Assembly (NCBI RefSeq): GCF_030464885.1
Contig: NZ_JALPRJ010000030.1
Span: 1 to 64,000 of the forward strand
Direction of reading: 5' to 3'
From: Caballeronia sp. SEWSISQ10-4 2
Lineage (GTDB): Bacteria > Pseudomonadota > Gammaproteobacteria > Burkholderiales > Burkholderiaceae
Length of the DNA stretch: 64,000 nucleotides
In this document: piece after piece, positions 8,482 through 17,806 of the stretch
Layout of the letters: each line of letters opens with the position of its first letter
How positions within the stretch are numbered: the stretch's first letter is position 1
Made by a program: the position numbers and the translations under genes
The notes under the pieces: model-generated
What the model was told of the DNA's origin: nothing
The model's database searches: none
What the model saw: only the letters and a program-made list of their open reading frames with translations

Positions 8482-8564
8482 GGAATCGAAGATCCTGAAG
8501 GTGGCGAGTGGATGTGGCCGGTGCCGTGCTTACCGTGCTTATCGTATTTAATTAAGCAGCTTGA

Positions 8565-8795
8565 TTAGCGGTAGTCGCTCGAACGGGTCTTGTCCTTCGC
8601 TTCGACGTCGACCGCACCGTTGCGTGGCAGTTCACGCTGCTCAGCCGGCGTGGTTTCGCCTTCCTTCATACCTTCCTTGAATCCCTTCACTGCGCCGCCC
8701 AGATCGCCGCCGATGTTACGCAGCTTCTTCGTGCCGAAAACCAGTGCCACGATCAGCAGAACGATCAACCAATGCCAAATGCTCAACGAACCCAT
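8565..8795 (-). CDS. tatA: TatA, twin-arginine translocase pore subunit
   Basis: 76 residues. Short membrane helix (IWHWLIVLLIVALVFGTKKL) followed by the amphipathic helix with GGDLGGAVKGFKEGM and a charged tail. The FGTKKL hinge is diagnostic for TatA/E. Many copies assemble to make the translocation path. First gene of the tat set, about 190 bases after the HIT gene. Confidence 0.95.
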   Translation of the reverse strand: MGSLSIWHWLIVLLIVALVFGTKKLRNIGGDLGGAVKGFKEGMKEGETTPAEQRELPRNGAVDVEAKDKTRSSDYR

Positions 8796-8988
8796 GACTG
8801 AAAACTCTCCTTGGCCTCGCCGCGCATGTCGCTCGCGACGAAGAATGTGGACCTTGCGGCCCGAGTCGGAGCATCGACGCCCCGATGTTTAAACCGATAT
8901 TTTGCGCGCGCAATATTGCGATGGAAAGACGCTTTCGTTTTCATTACATCCTGATCGCGCGATCAGGCGTATCCATCGAAAAATCCGT

Positions 8989-9351
8989 TCAGCCCATCCG
9001 GCGCCACGGACGCTCCCCAGCGAGGATGTGGGCGTGGATGTGATACACCTCTTGCCCGCCGCCCGGACCTGTATTGATGACGGTCCGAAAACCGGTATCG
9101 CCGCCGGTGTACGCCACGCCCAATTCGCCGGCAAGCCGCGCCGTCAGGCTCAGCATTCTACCAAGCAGCGGCGCATCGGCTTCGGTGCAGCTCGAGAGCG
9201 TCTCGATGTGTTTACGCGGGATCACCAGCACATGGACGGGCGCGGCCGGATTGATGTCGTGAAAAGCGACGAATTCATCGTCCTCATGGACTTTCTTGCT
9301 CGGAATTTCTCCCGCGGCGATCTTGCAGAAAATGCAGTTCTCTTGGCTCAT
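8989..9351 (-). CDS. HIT-family purine nucleoside phosphoramidase (HinT-like)
   Basis: 120 residues. The opening CIFCKIAAGEIP and the catalytic histidine triad in YHIHAHIL place it in the HinT branch of HIT proteins, which hydrolyse adenosine phosphoramidates and aminoacyl-AMP. It lies between the DUF4870 gene and tatA, a position typical of betaproteobacteria, where HIT follows the his genes. Cytoplasmic; no signal peptide. Confidence 0.92.
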   Translation of the reverse strand: MSQENCIFCKIAAGEIPSKKVHEDDEFVAFHDINPAAPVHVLVIPRKHIETLSSCTEADAPLLGRMLSLTARLAGELGVAYTGGDTGFRTVINTGPGGGQEVYHIHAHILAGERPWRRMG

Positions 9352-9398
9352 GTGTCTCGCGGGATACCCCGATATGAATGAGGATTAAACGTTCAACA

Positions 9399-9791
9399 TC
9401 AAACCCAGGCGCGCGGTTGCAACGGCTTGTTTTCGTACAAAAACAGCCAGCCCTTTATAACGCGATAAAGCGTCCAGATTCCGACAACGAACAAAATCGG
9501 GAAGCCGATGAACACCCAGAGCAACGCTACACCGATCACATGACCGAGCAGCGCCAGCCAGAAGGTGCGGATCTGCCATCGGAAATGCGCTTCATAGGGC
9601 GTGCCGGCGACGTCATCGCGTTTCAGATAATTGATGATGATCGCGATCAGCACAGTCAGTCCGCCAGTCAGCCAATACGCGGCGTAGAGCGCATACAGGA
9701 CGTGCGTCAACGTGCGCAAGCTGCGCATGCGTTCCGAATCGGGCGAGTTCTCATAAACAGGTGGCGGATAAGGCTCGTAAGATTGATTCAT
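9399..9791 (-). CDS. DUF4870 family membrane protein
   Basis: 130 residues of unknown function. A Pro/Tyr-rich N-terminal ~20 residues precedes three or so membrane segments (ALYAAYWLTGGLTVLIAIIIN, FWLALLGHVIGVALLWVFIG and FPILFVVGIWTLYRVIKG). The fold and spacing fit the DUF4870/TIC20-like family. It sits between hisE and the HIT gene and is probably co-transcribed with them. Confidence 0.8.
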   Translation of the reverse strand: MNQSYEPYPPPVYENSPDSERMRSLRTLTHVLYALYAAYWLTGGLTVLIAIIINYLKRDDVAGTPYEAHFRWQIRTFWLALLGHVIGVALLWVFIGFPILFVVGIWTLYRVIKGWLFLYENKPLQPRAWV

Positions 9792-9836
9792 TTCATCCTC
9801 CTCGGCGACCGGTCGAACTTAACCTGACCGTGCGGC

Positions 9837-10217
9837 TTAGCCGCCGTTTTCGTTTTGCTCGCGATCGCGGGATTTACGCAACGCCTTCTCTTCGATCCCC
9901 GACATCCCTTCCCGACGTTCAAGTTCGGCAATGACGTCTGCCGGACCGAGGTCGAAATGGGACAGCATCACGAGACAATGGAACCACAAGTCGGCCACTT
10001 CGCCGACAAGCGCCTTGGGTGCGCCGCCGTGTCGCGTGTCCTTCGCGGCCAGCACGACTTCGGTAGCTTCTTCGCCGATCTTTTTAAGGATGGCGTCGTC
10101 ACCTTTATGAAAGAGTCGGGAAACGTAGGATTGTTCCGGGTCTCCCCCCTTGCGACTATCGATAATCGCGGCGAGGCGCAGCAGCGTGTCTTGCGTGGAA
10201 AGCGTGGCTTGAGTCAT
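9837..10217 (-). CDS. hisE: Phosphoribosyl-ATP pyrophosphatase
   Basis: 126 residues. Second step of histidine synthesis, removing pyrophosphate from PR-ATP. The MazG-like helical motifs are present: KKIGEEATEVVLAAKD and EVADLWFHCLVMLSHFDL. HisE is separate from HisI here, unlike the fused HisIE of enterobacteria. Its ATG overlaps the hisI stop codon by one base (TAATG), implying translational coupling. Last his gene of the cluster. Confidence 0.96.
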   Translation of the reverse strand: MTQATLSTQDTLLRLAAIIDSRKGGDPEQSYVSRLFHKGDDAILKKIGEEATEVVLAAKDTRHGGAPKALVGEVADLWFHCLVMLSHFDLGPADVIAELERREGMSGIEEKALRKSRDREQNENGG

Positions 10218-10630
10218 TACTTATAGATATGTTCAGGGTCCATCAAGACCGGATCGACCGCGACCCAGTCGCCCGTTTCCACCGATCCCTCGAATTTCTG
10301 GAAAAAGCATGAGTGGCGTCCGGTGTGGCATGCAATGCCCGACACCTGCTCCACTTTCAACAAGACGACGTCTTCGTCGCAATCAAGCCGGACTTCATGC
10401 ACGTGCTGGACGTGTCCCGATTCCTCGCCCTTGAACCACAAGCGTTGGCGCGAACGCGAGTAATACACCGCGCGCTTCAATTCGATGGTTTTCGCCAATG
10501 CTTCGCGGTTCATCCACGCGAACATCAGCACGTCGCCGGTCGTCGATTCCTGCGCGATCACCGGCACGAGGCCGTTTGCGTCCCATCTGACTTTCTCGAT
10601 CCAGCCCGTTTCTTCAGTTTGTGCAGTCAC
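10217..10630 (-). CDS. hisI: Phosphoribosyl-AMP cyclohydrolase
   Basis: 137 residues. Opens the purine ring of PR-AMP, a zinc-dependent third step. Key motifs are DVLMFAWMNREAL, YYSRSRQRLWFKGEESGH, the metal-binding DCDEDVVLLKVEQ and CHTGRHSCFF. It begins with GTG at 10630, only three bases after the hisF stop, and overlaps hisE. Confidence 0.96.
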   Translation of the reverse strand: MTAQTEETGWIEKVRWDANGLVPVIAQESTTGDVLMFAWMNREALAKTIELKRAVYYSRSRQRLWFKGEESGHVQHVHEVRLDCDEDVVLLKVEQVSGIACHTGRHSCFFQKFEGSVETGDWVAVDPVLMDPEHIYK

Positions 10631-10633
10631 CGC

Positions 10634-11407
10634 TTAAATCCTCACCGAGATGCCCTGATCGGCCATGAAGCGTTTTGCCTCGCCGACCGTGTGTTCGCCA
10701 TAGTGGAAGATGCTGGCGGCAAGCACCGCATCGGCGTGACCTTCGGTGATGCCATCGGCGAGATGCGCAAGCGAACCCACGCCGCCCGATGCAATCACCG
10801 GAATGGAAATGGCGTCCGAGACCGCACGCGTCAGCGCAAGATCGAAGCCGCTTTTCGTGCCATCGCGATCCATGCTGGTCAGGAGGATTTCGCCGGCGCC
10901 AAATTCCGCCATCTTTCGCGCCCATTCGATCACGTCGAGCCCGGTGTTCTTGCGGCCGCCATGCGTGAATACTTCCCAGCGCGGGGTTTCGCCCACGGCG
11001 CTGACACGTTTCGCGTCGATGGCGACCACGATGCACTGCGAACCATGTTTATCCGACGCATCGCGCACGAGTTGCGGATTCGACACCGCCGATGAATTCA
11101 TGCTGATCTTGTCGGCGCCCGCGTTCAGCAGCCGGCGCACGTCCTCCACCGCGCGCACGCCGCCGCCAACGGTCAGCGGAATGAATACTTGCGACGCCAC
11201 CTGTTCGATGATCGGCAGAATCAGGTCACGCTGGTCCGAGGTCGCCGTGATGTCGAGAAACGTGAGTTCGTCGGCGCCCTGGTCGTCGTATCGGCGTGCG
11301 ATTTCGACGGGGTCGCCCGCGTCGCGCAATTCGAGGAAATTGACGCCCTTGACCACGCGGCCAGCGGTGACGTCGAGACACGGGATGATGCGTTTAGCGA
11401 GAGCCAT
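10634..11407 (-). CDS. hisF: Imidazole glycerol phosphate synthase, cyclase subunit
   Basis: 257 residues. TIM barrel that uses ammonia from HisH to make IGP and AICAR. Catalytic Asp residues are in the opening LAKRIIPCLDVTAGRVVKG and in LLTSMDRDGTKSGFD. The start at 11407 (MALAKRI) is the family start; the frame is open 31 codons further upstream without homology. Separated from hisA by a ~270-base gap that holds no evident gene. Confidence 0.96.
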   Translation of the reverse strand: MALAKRIIPCLDVTAGRVVKGVNFLELRDAGDPVEIARRYDDQGADELTFLDITATSDQRDLILPIIEQVASQVFIPLTVGGGVRAVEDVRRLLNAGADKISMNSSAVSNPQLVRDASDKHGSQCIVVAIDAKRVSAVGETPRWEVFTHGGRKNTGLDVIEWARKMAEFGAGEILLTSMDRDGTKSGFDLALTRAVSDAISIPVIASGGVGSLAHLADGITEGHADAVLAASIFHYGEHTVGEAKRFMADQGISVRI

Positions 11408-11678
11408 GTTCTTGCGAATGCCGTTTTGCTGCGAGTGAGTGCTTATGAAAGCGAGGCGGTTTGGTTGACATTGTGACCCGCCGCGCAAAGAACGCCGCAC
11501 CGTCTAAAGCGACTTGCGGCGCGCAGCGTCGATCACGCTGAGCAGGAAGCCGTCCTGCATGGGGATCGACCACCGGCAGAAAGCGCAGAAGGCGCTTAAA
11601 TCAGGCGTGCCGAAATGCTCGCCCCGTCGTCGTCAAATTTACCCTCGACTACGCGGCACGCTCCACAACACACGTCGA

Positions 11679-12431
11679 TCAGGCGTCGTCGGCTTCGCGC
11701 AATTTGTCGGCGCGTGCTTGTGCGGCGGCGAAATCCAGATCGCCCGAATAAATCGCACGTCCGCAGATTACGCCTTCAATGCCTTCGTCTTCCACTTCGC
11801 ACAGGGAGTCGATGTCGCCGAGATTCGACAATCCGCCGCTCGCGATCACCGGGATCTTGACGGCTTGCGCCAGCCGCACGGTGGCTTCAATGTTGATGCC
11901 TTGCAACATGCCGTCGCGGCCGATATCCGTGTAGATGATCGCCTCGCAGCCGTAGTCCTCGAACTTGCGGCCAAGGTCGATGACTTCATGACCGGTCAGC
12001 TTGCTCCAGCCGTCGGTGGCGACCTTGCCGTCCTTCGCGTCCAACCCGACGATGATATGACCCGCGAACGCGGTACACGCATCCTGCAGGAAGCCCGGAT
12101 TTTTCACCGCAGCCGTGCCGATGATCACGTACTCCAGGCCGTCGTCGAGATACCGCTCGATGGTGTTCAGGTCGCGAATGCCGCCGCCAAGCTGCACCGG
12201 GATGTCGTTGCCGACTTCCTGGATGATCGCGCGAATGGCGTCTTCGTTTTTCGGCTTGCCGGCAAATGCGCCGTTCAGGTCGACGAGATGCAGCCGCCGT
12301 GCGCCCCGATCGACCCATAGCCGGGCCATTGCCGCCGGATCTTCGGAAAAAATGGTCGCCTGGTCCATATCGCCTTGTTTAAGGCGTACGCACTGACCGT
12401 CTTTTAGATCGATGGCCGGAATGAGCAACAT
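11679..12431 (-). CDS. hisA: ProFAR isomerase
   Basis: 250 residues. TIM-barrel isomerase converting ProFAR to PRFAR. The catalytic Asp pair is in LLIPAIDLKDGQCVRL and in IIYTDIGRDGMLQG; phosphate loops are GGGIRD and ASGGLSN. It is a half-barrel duplication relative of HisF, its downstream neighbour. Length is standard. Confidence 0.96.
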   Translation of the reverse strand: MLLIPAIDLKDGQCVRLKQGDMDQATIFSEDPAAMARLWVDRGARRLHLVDLNGAFAGKPKNEDAIRAIIQEVGNDIPVQLGGGIRDLNTIERYLDDGLEYVIIGTAAVKNPGFLQDACTAFAGHIIVGLDAKDGKVATDGWSKLTGHEVIDLGRKFEDYGCEAIIYTDIGRDGMLQGINIEATVRLAQAVKIPVIASGGLSNLGDIDSLCEVEDEGIEGVICGRAIYSGDLDFAAAQARADKLREADDA

Positions 12432-12601
12432 AGAAATAGCGTTATCGGATGAGGGTTAATCGAACGGTTGCAAACTTTGGCACAGTGCCTGTTTCGCCTA
12501 CCGTTTCGCTAGTGTAGTACAAGTAATGCAAGGCTCGCGGCTGCAAACGGCATAAGCCAAAACGTCAAAGCAGCGCTAAAACAGCATCGAAACCGCGAAC
12601 A

Positions 12602-13252
12602 TTACGGTTTCCAGTGTACGAAGTTTCGATACAGCCGCAAGCCCGCGTCGGCGCTCTTCTCAGGGTGAAACTGGGTCGCGAACAGATTGTCCCGCGCGAT
12701 GGCCGAGGTAAACGGCGCGCCGTACATCGTTTCGCCGGATGTATGCGCCGGATTGTCCGGAACGCCGTAATAACTGTGCACGAAATAGAAAAACGATTCG
12801 TCGGGCACGCCGTCCCAAAGCGCATGCCGCTGCGTCTGGCGCACGCGATTCCAGCCCATCTGCGGGACTTTGAAACGCGAACCGTCGTCCTGCAGCCTGC
12901 CTTCCAATTCAAAGCGCACGACCTTGCCGGGTATCAGACCAAGGCCGTTCGTTCCCTTCGCGTCCCCTTCCTGGCTCCAGTCGAACAGCATCTGCTCGCC
13001 GACGCACACGCCCAGCATGGGTTTGTCGCGCGCAGCTTCGATCACCGCTTCCTGCAGACCGGACGCACCGAGATGCGCCATGCAGTCGCGCATGGCGCCC
13101 TGCCCCGGCAACACAACGCGATCGGCCGCGCGGATGGCTTCCGGCTGCCCGACGATCGCCACGTCCGCTTCCGGCGCCGCCTTGCGGAGCGCCTGATACA
13201 CGGAGCGCAGGTTGCCCATGCCGTAATCCACGATTGCTATCGAAGTTTTCAT
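12602..13252 (-). CDS. hisH: Imidazole glycerol phosphate synthase, glutaminase subunit
   Basis: 216 residues. Class I glutamine amidotransferase that feeds ammonia to HisF. The nucleophile Cys is in KPMLGVCVGEQMLF, and the His-Glu pair is in FATQFHPEKS. The ATG at 13252 (MKTSIAIVDYGMGN) is preferred to a TTG four codons upstream. Between marC and hisA in the operon. Confidence 0.95.
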   Translation of the reverse strand: MKTSIAIVDYGMGNLRSVYQALRKAAPEADVAIVGQPEAIRAADRVVLPGQGAMRDCMAHLGASGLQEAVIEAARDKPMLGVCVGEQMLFDWSQEGDAKGTNGLGLIPGKVVRFELEGRLQDDGSRFKVPQMGWNRVRQTQRHALWDGVPDESFFYFVHSYYGVPDNPAHTSGETMYGAPFTSAIARDNLFATQFHPEKSADAGLRLYRNFVHWKP

Positions 13253-13283
13253 CGAAGTATTCAATTCAGCAGGTTCTAGAACG

Positions 13284-13904
13284 CTATTTCAAAGAGGGCA
13301 GCAACGCCTTCAATCCGTTGACGATAAATTCCACCGCCAGCGCCGACAGCATCAAACCCATCAGCCGCGTACCGATGTTAATGCCGGTCCGGCCGACCCA
13401 CCGCGCAATGGGTTCAGCAAGGCGCAGCGCACCGAAACACAGCGCCGCCAGCACCGCGCCGATCATGACCAGCCCGATACGGTCATACCAGTGCGCCACA
13501 CTTGCAGAATAGACGATCACCGTGCTGATAGAGCCCGGCCCCGTCAGCAGCGGAATGGCGAGCGGTACGACCGCGATGCTGTTTTTCATCTCGGCTTCGT
13601 GGCGCTCTTCCGGCGTGGAGCGTGCGTTGCCAACTTGCGCGTTCAACATGTTGATCGCCATCAGCAACATGATGATGCCGCCGCCCACTTCAAGAGACCC
13701 GACGGAAATCCCGAAGAACGCGATGATCTGCTGCCCGAGCAACGCCGTCACGGCAATCACGCAGAACACCGAAATAGACGCGATCCGGATCGTGCCGGCC
13801 TTTTCCGAGCTCGACATATCGGTGGTCAGGCTCAGGAAAAACGGGATCGCACCGACCGGATTGATCAGCGCGAGCAACGAAATAAACGATTTGAGTAGAT
13901 TCAT
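13284..13904 (-). CDS. MarC-family integral membrane protein
   Basis: 206 residues with about six membrane segments. The family opening KSFISLLALINPVGAIPFFLSL and the later LAIPLLTGPGSISTVI match MarC/UPF0056. The function is not established; the old link to multiple antibiotic resistance was withdrawn. Its place inside the his operon, between hisB and hisH, is known in Burkholderia and suggests co-transcription rather than a role in histidine synthesis. Confidence 0.9.
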   Translation of the reverse strand: MNLLKSFISLLALINPVGAIPFFLSLTTDMSSSEKAGTIRIASISVFCVIAVTALLGQQIIAFFGISVGSLEVGGGIIMLLMAINMLNAQVGNARSTPEERHEAEMKNSIAVVPLAIPLLTGPGSISTVIVYSASVAHWYDRIGLVMIGAVLAALCFGALRLAEPIARWVGRTGINIGTRLMGLMLSALAVEFIVNGLKALLPSLK

Positions 13905-14009
13905 CGCAGCCCGTCATGGCTCGTATCGACGCGGACGGCCCGGACGCGCTCAATCAACCTTGAGAGCACGCCCGGCGTTTGCCGGTTTTCCGCGTTATTT
14001 AGAAGGCGC

Positions 14010-14597
14010 TTAAAGGCTGCCCTTGGTCGATGGAATCTGTCCTGCCGCGCGCTCGTCCAACTCAACAGCCATGCGCAGCGCGCGTCCGAACGCCTTGAAG
14101 ACGGTTTCCACCTGATGATGCGCGTTGATGCCGCGCAAATTGTCGATGTGCAGCGTCACGCCCGCGTGATTCACAAAGCCGCGGAAGAATTCGATGGTGA
14201 GATCGACGTCGAACGTACCAATGCGCGCACGCGTGAACGGCACGTGAAATTCCAGCCCCGGACGGCCCGAAAAATCGATCACGACGCGCGACAGCGCTTC
14301 GTCGAGCGGCACGTAGGAATGGCCATACCGGCGAATGCCCTTACGATCGCCAATAGCCTTCGCCACTGCCTGGCCCAGCGTGATGCCGGTGTCTTCCACC
14401 GTATGGTGATCGTCGATATGAAGGTCGCCATGCGCTTCGACTTCAAGGTCGAAGAGGCCGTGACGCGCGATCTGGTCGAGCATGTGGTCGAGAAACGGCA
14501 CGCCGGTAGCAAGCTTTTGCTTGCCCGTGCCATCCAGATCGAGCTTCACACGGATCTGCGTTTCGCTGGTGTTGCGAACGACTTCCGCAATACGCAT
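14010..14597 (-). CDS. hisB: Imidazoleglycerol-phosphate dehydratase
   Basis: 195 residues, the single-function IGPD. Manganese-binding His clusters appear as FLDHMLDQIARHG, DDHHTVEDTGI and NAHHQVETVFKAFGRALR. The N-terminal histidinol-phosphate phosphatase domain found in enterobacterial HisB is absent, so that activity must come from another gene, not seen in this window. Confidence 0.96.
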   Translation of the reverse strand: MRIAEVVRNTSETQIRVKLDLDGTGKQKLATGVPFLDHMLDQIARHGLFDLEVEAHGDLHIDDHHTVEDTGITLGQAVAKAIGDRKGIRRYGHSYVPLDEALSRVVIDFSGRPGLEFHVPFTRARIGTFDVDLTIEFFRGFVNHAGVTLHIDNLRGINAHHQVETVFKAFGRALRMAVELDERAAGQIPSTKGSL

Positions 14598-14626
14598 GGT
14601 GTTTCCTTGGAGACTTTTAAGAGATT

Positions 14627-15697
14627 TCAGTGCAGCGCGAGTTTCAGGGCGGCGATCATTTGCGCATTCTCATCCGCCGATCCCACCGTCAAACGCACGC
14701 AATTTGCCAATAACGGATGCATTTTACTCACGTTTTTGACTAAAACCCGCGACGTCAGCAGGGTTTCGAAGACAGCGGCGGCGTCGGGAACGCGAACGAG
14801 CAGGAAGTTGCCCGCGCTCGGGAAAACGGTCGCGCCGGGCATCGCCTTGATCGCGTCTTCCAGATGCGTGCGTTCAGTACGAAGTTCGGCGGCCTGGGCA
14901 TCGAGGACGTCGAGGTGATCGAGCATGAAGTCCGCCGCCGCCTGCGTCAGCACGTTGACGTTGTACGGCGGGCGCACTTTATCGAATTCCGTGGTCCATG
15001 ACGCCTTGCCCGCCAGATAACCGAGACGGATACCGGCGAGGCCGAGCTTCGACATCGTCCGCATCACGACCACGTTGTCGAAATCAGCGGCGCGTGGCAA
15101 CCAGCTTTGCTGGGCGAACGGCTGATACGCCTCGTCGATCACGACCAGGCTCTTTGATGCCGCCGCGATCACGCGTTCGATATCGGCGTCGTCGTAAAGC
15201 GTGCCGGTCGGATTGTTCGGATACGCGAGATACACGAGCGCGGGCGCATGTGTTTCGATGGCGGCGATCAGCGCGCCGGCGTCGAGCGTGAAGTCGGCGT
15301 TCAACGGCACGCCGATAAACTCGAGCTGCGCGAATTTCGCCGACATGGCGTACATCACGAAGCCGGGAACCGGCGCGACCACTTTGGCGCCGGGTTTCGC
15401 ACACGCCATCGACATCATGCTGATCAGTTCGTCCGAACCGTTGCCGAGCAGCACTTCGCATGCGGCGGGCACCTGCATCGCGAACTTGATTTTCTCGAGC
15501 AACGCAGTGGGGCGCGGTTCCGGATATCGATTCAACGCAACGTCCGCGAGCCGTTCGCCCAACTCGGCGGCCAGTTTCGCCGGCAGCCGATACGGATTTT
15601 CCATCGCGTCGAGCTTCACGAGGCCGGTTGAGTTCGGCACGGGATAACACGTCATCGCGAGGACGTCGGGGCGGAGAATGTCTTGTGGTCGTGTCAT
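14627..15697 (-). CDS. hisC: Histidinol-phosphate aminotransferase
   Basis: 356 residues. PLP-dependent fold-type I enzyme making histidinol phosphate. Cofactor motifs are LLGNGSDELI, YPNNPTGTL, VVIDEAYQPF, and the Schiff-base Lys in MSKLGLAGIRLGYLAG. Standard length. 29 bases separate it from hisB. Confidence 0.96.
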   Translation of the reverse strand: MTRPQDILRPDVLAMTCYPVPNSTGLVKLDAMENPYRLPAKLAAELGERLADVALNRYPEPRPTALLEKIKFAMQVPAACEVLLGNGSDELISMMSMACAKPGAKVVAPVPGFVMYAMSAKFAQLEFIGVPLNADFTLDAGALIAAIETHAPALVYLAYPNNPTGTLYDDADIERVIAAASKSLVVIDEAYQPFAQQSWLPRAADFDNVVVMRTMSKLGLAGIRLGYLAGKASWTTEFDKVRPPYNVNVLTQAAADFMLDHLDVLDAQAAELRTERTHLEDAIKAMPGATVFPSAGNFLLVRVPDAAAVFETLLTSRVLVKNVSKMHPLLANCVRLTVGSADENAQMIAALKLALH

Positions 15698-15757
15698 GGT
15701 ATTGCCGGACTCCAGCGCCGGACGTTGAGCGGCTCTAAGGCCGCCTCAATGTTGGAT

Positions 15758-17083
15758 TTACTGCGACGTATTTTTCATCCGATATTCAGCGCTGCGCGCA
15801 TGCGCCTGCAGCCCTTCGCCATATGCCAGTTCCGCTGCTATCTCGCCGAGCGTCTGCGCGCCTTCCGCGCTGACTTCGATCACGCTCGAGCGCTTCATGA
15901 AGTCGTACACGCCCAGCGGCGAAGAGAATCGCGCGGTACGCGATGTCGGCAACACGTGGTTCGGCCCCGCGCAGTAATCGCCAAGACTTTCGCTCGTATA
16001 GCGGCCAAGAAAGATCGCGCCCGCGTGACGAATCTTCGCCGCCCAGTGATGCGGATCGAGCGCGGAAATTTCGAGGTGTTCCGGCGCGATGTCGTTGGCG
16101 ATCGTGCAGGCTTCGTTCATGTCCGCGACCTTGATCAGCGCGCCGCGGTCTTCGAGCGAGCGCTGGATCACATCGCGGCGGGGCAACGTGGGCAGCAATT
16201 CGTTGATCGCGTCTTCCACGCGCTGGATGAACGCGGCGTCCGGACACAGCAGGATGGATTGCGCGAGTTCGTCGTGTTCGGCTTGCGAGAACAGGTCCAT
16301 CGCGACCCAGCGCGGGTCCGTGGTCGCGTCGCAGATGATCAGGATCTCTGACGGTCCCGCGATCATGTCGATACCAACCGTGCCGAACACGCGCCGTTTC
16401 GCCGACGCCACGTACGCGTTGCCGGGACCGCAGATTTTATCGACGGCAGGAATGGATTGCGTGCCGTATGCCAGCGCGCCAATCGCCTGCGCGCCGCCGA
16501 TGGTGAATACACGATCCACGCCACCCAGCAACGCCGCCGCGAGCACGAGCGGATTTTTCACGCCGTCCGGCGTGGGCACGACCATCACGATTTCCTTCAC
16601 GCCGGCCACGCGCGCGGGAATCGCGTTCATCAGCACTGATGAGGGATACGCCGCCTTGCCGCCCGGCACATAGATACCGGCACGATCCAGCGGTGTGACT
16701 TTCTGCCCGAGCACGGTGCCGTCCGCTTCCGTGTATTGCCAGCTATGGCTACCGCATTCAATCCGCTGCTTCTCGTGATACCCGCGCACGCGCGCCGCCG
16801 CCGCTTCCAACGCTGCACGGCGTTTCGGCTCAAGCCCTTCGAGCGCCGCCTCCAGTTCAGCCGGCGGCAACTCCAGCGACGCAACGCTCTCGGCTTTCAA
16901 CCGGTCGAACTTGTTCGTGTAGTCCAGGACGGCGTCGTCGCCACGCGTTTTGACATCGGCGAGGATTTGCGCGACCGAGCGCTCGATGGCTTCGTCCTCG
17001 CTCGCCTCGAACGCGAGCACCGCGTGCAGCGCCGTGTGAAAACCGTTGGCGCCGGAATCGAGTTTGCGAATCTTGATAGACAT
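15758..17083 (-). CDS. hisD: Histidinol dehydrogenase
   Basis: 441 residues. Zinc-dependent double oxidation of histidinol to histidine. Motifs seen: PLDRAGIYVPGGKAAYPSSV, IGGAQAIGALAYGT, KICGPGNAYVASAK, the catalytic AEHDELAQ, and ISALDPHHWAAKI and GPNHVLPT near the C-terminus. Lies between hisG and hisC. Confidence 0.97.
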   Translation of the reverse strand: MSIKIRKLDSGANGFHTALHAVLAFEASEDEAIERSVAQILADVKTRGDDAVLDYTNKFDRLKAESVASLELPPAELEAALEGLEPKRRAALEAAAARVRGYHEKQRIECGSHSWQYTEADGTVLGQKVTPLDRAGIYVPGGKAAYPSSVLMNAIPARVAGVKEIVMVVPTPDGVKNPLVLAAALLGGVDRVFTIGGAQAIGALAYGTQSIPAVDKICGPGNAYVASAKRRVFGTVGIDMIAGPSEILIICDATTDPRWVAMDLFSQAEHDELAQSILLCPDAAFIQRVEDAINELLPTLPRRDVIQRSLEDRGALIKVADMNEACTIANDIAPEHLEISALDPHHWAAKIRHAGAIFLGRYTSESLGDYCAGPNHVLPTSRTARFSSPLGVYDFMKRSSVIEVSAEGAQTLGEIAAELAYGEGLQAHARSAEYRMKNTSQ

Positions 17084-17122
17084 GCTGGTATCCGTTTGTT
17101 TGCCTTGGCTTGCGTCGCGTTT

Positions 17123-17806
17123 TTAAGCGCCGAGCGAGGCGCGTTCGAACGCATCGAGATACGGCTTCAACGCGGCGCGCTTCAACTTCAGCGCAGCCTG
17201 GTTGACGACCAGACGCGACGATATTTCCATGATTTCTTCAACTTCGACCAAATCGTTCGCACGCAAGGTATTACCGGAACTGACCAGGTCGACAATGGCG
17301 TCGGCCAGACCGACCAGCGGCGCCAGTTCCATCGATCCATACAGCTTGATCAGATCGACGTGCACACCCTTCGCCGCGAAATGCTCACGTGCCACTTCAA
17401 CATATTTTGTCGCGACACGCAGCCGGGCACCTTGTCGCACGGCCGTTTCGTAATCGAAGCCGTTTTTCACCGCCACCGACATGCGGCAGCGCGCAATGTT
17501 CAGATCGATGGGTTGATACAAACCGCCGCCGCCGTGCTCGATCAGCACGTCTTTCCCTGCAACGCCGAAATCGGCCGCGCCGTACTCGACGTAGGTCGGG
17601 ACATCGGTTGCGCGCACGATAATCACGCGCAGATTCGGGTTCGTGGTCGGCAGGATCAGCTTGCGCGACGTTTCGGGATCTTCGGTCACTTCCACGCCGG
17701 CTGCGGCGAGGAGCGGCAGGGTTTCATCGAAGATGCGTCCCTTCGACAACGCCAGGGTCAACATGGTGCCTGCCGGCACCGAGGCGGAGGTTTGCAGCGA
17801 ACTCAT
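17123..17806 (-). CDS. hisG: ATP phosphoribosyltransferase, short form
   Basis: 227 residues. First and committed step of histidine synthesis. The recognisable start is LTLALSKGRIFDETLP at about residue 16; the phosphate loop is DAIVDLVSSGNTLRANDLVE. It lacks the C-terminal regulatory domain of the long form, so by family knowledge it must act with HisZ, which is not in this window. The ATG at 17806 overlaps the murA stop by four bases (ATGA); an internal ATG at 17764 is an alternative start. Confidence 0.95.
   Translation of the reverse strand: MSSLQTSASVPAGTMLTLALSKGRIFDETLPLLAAAGVEVTEDPETSRKLILPTTNPNLRVIIVRATDVPTYVEYGAADFGVAGKDVLIEHGGGGLYQPIDLNIARCRMSVAVKNGFDYETAVRQGARLRVATKYVEVAREHFAAKGVHVDLIKLYGSMELAPLVGLADAIVDLVSSGNTLRANDLVEVEEIMEISSRLVVNQAALKLKRAALKPYLDAFERASLGA

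Noticed and set aside
11408..11678. Gap between hisF and hisA considered as a hidden gene
   Set aside because: Frames crossing it are extensions of neighbours or antisense frames; none has a start with a ribosome binding site and a plausible protein.
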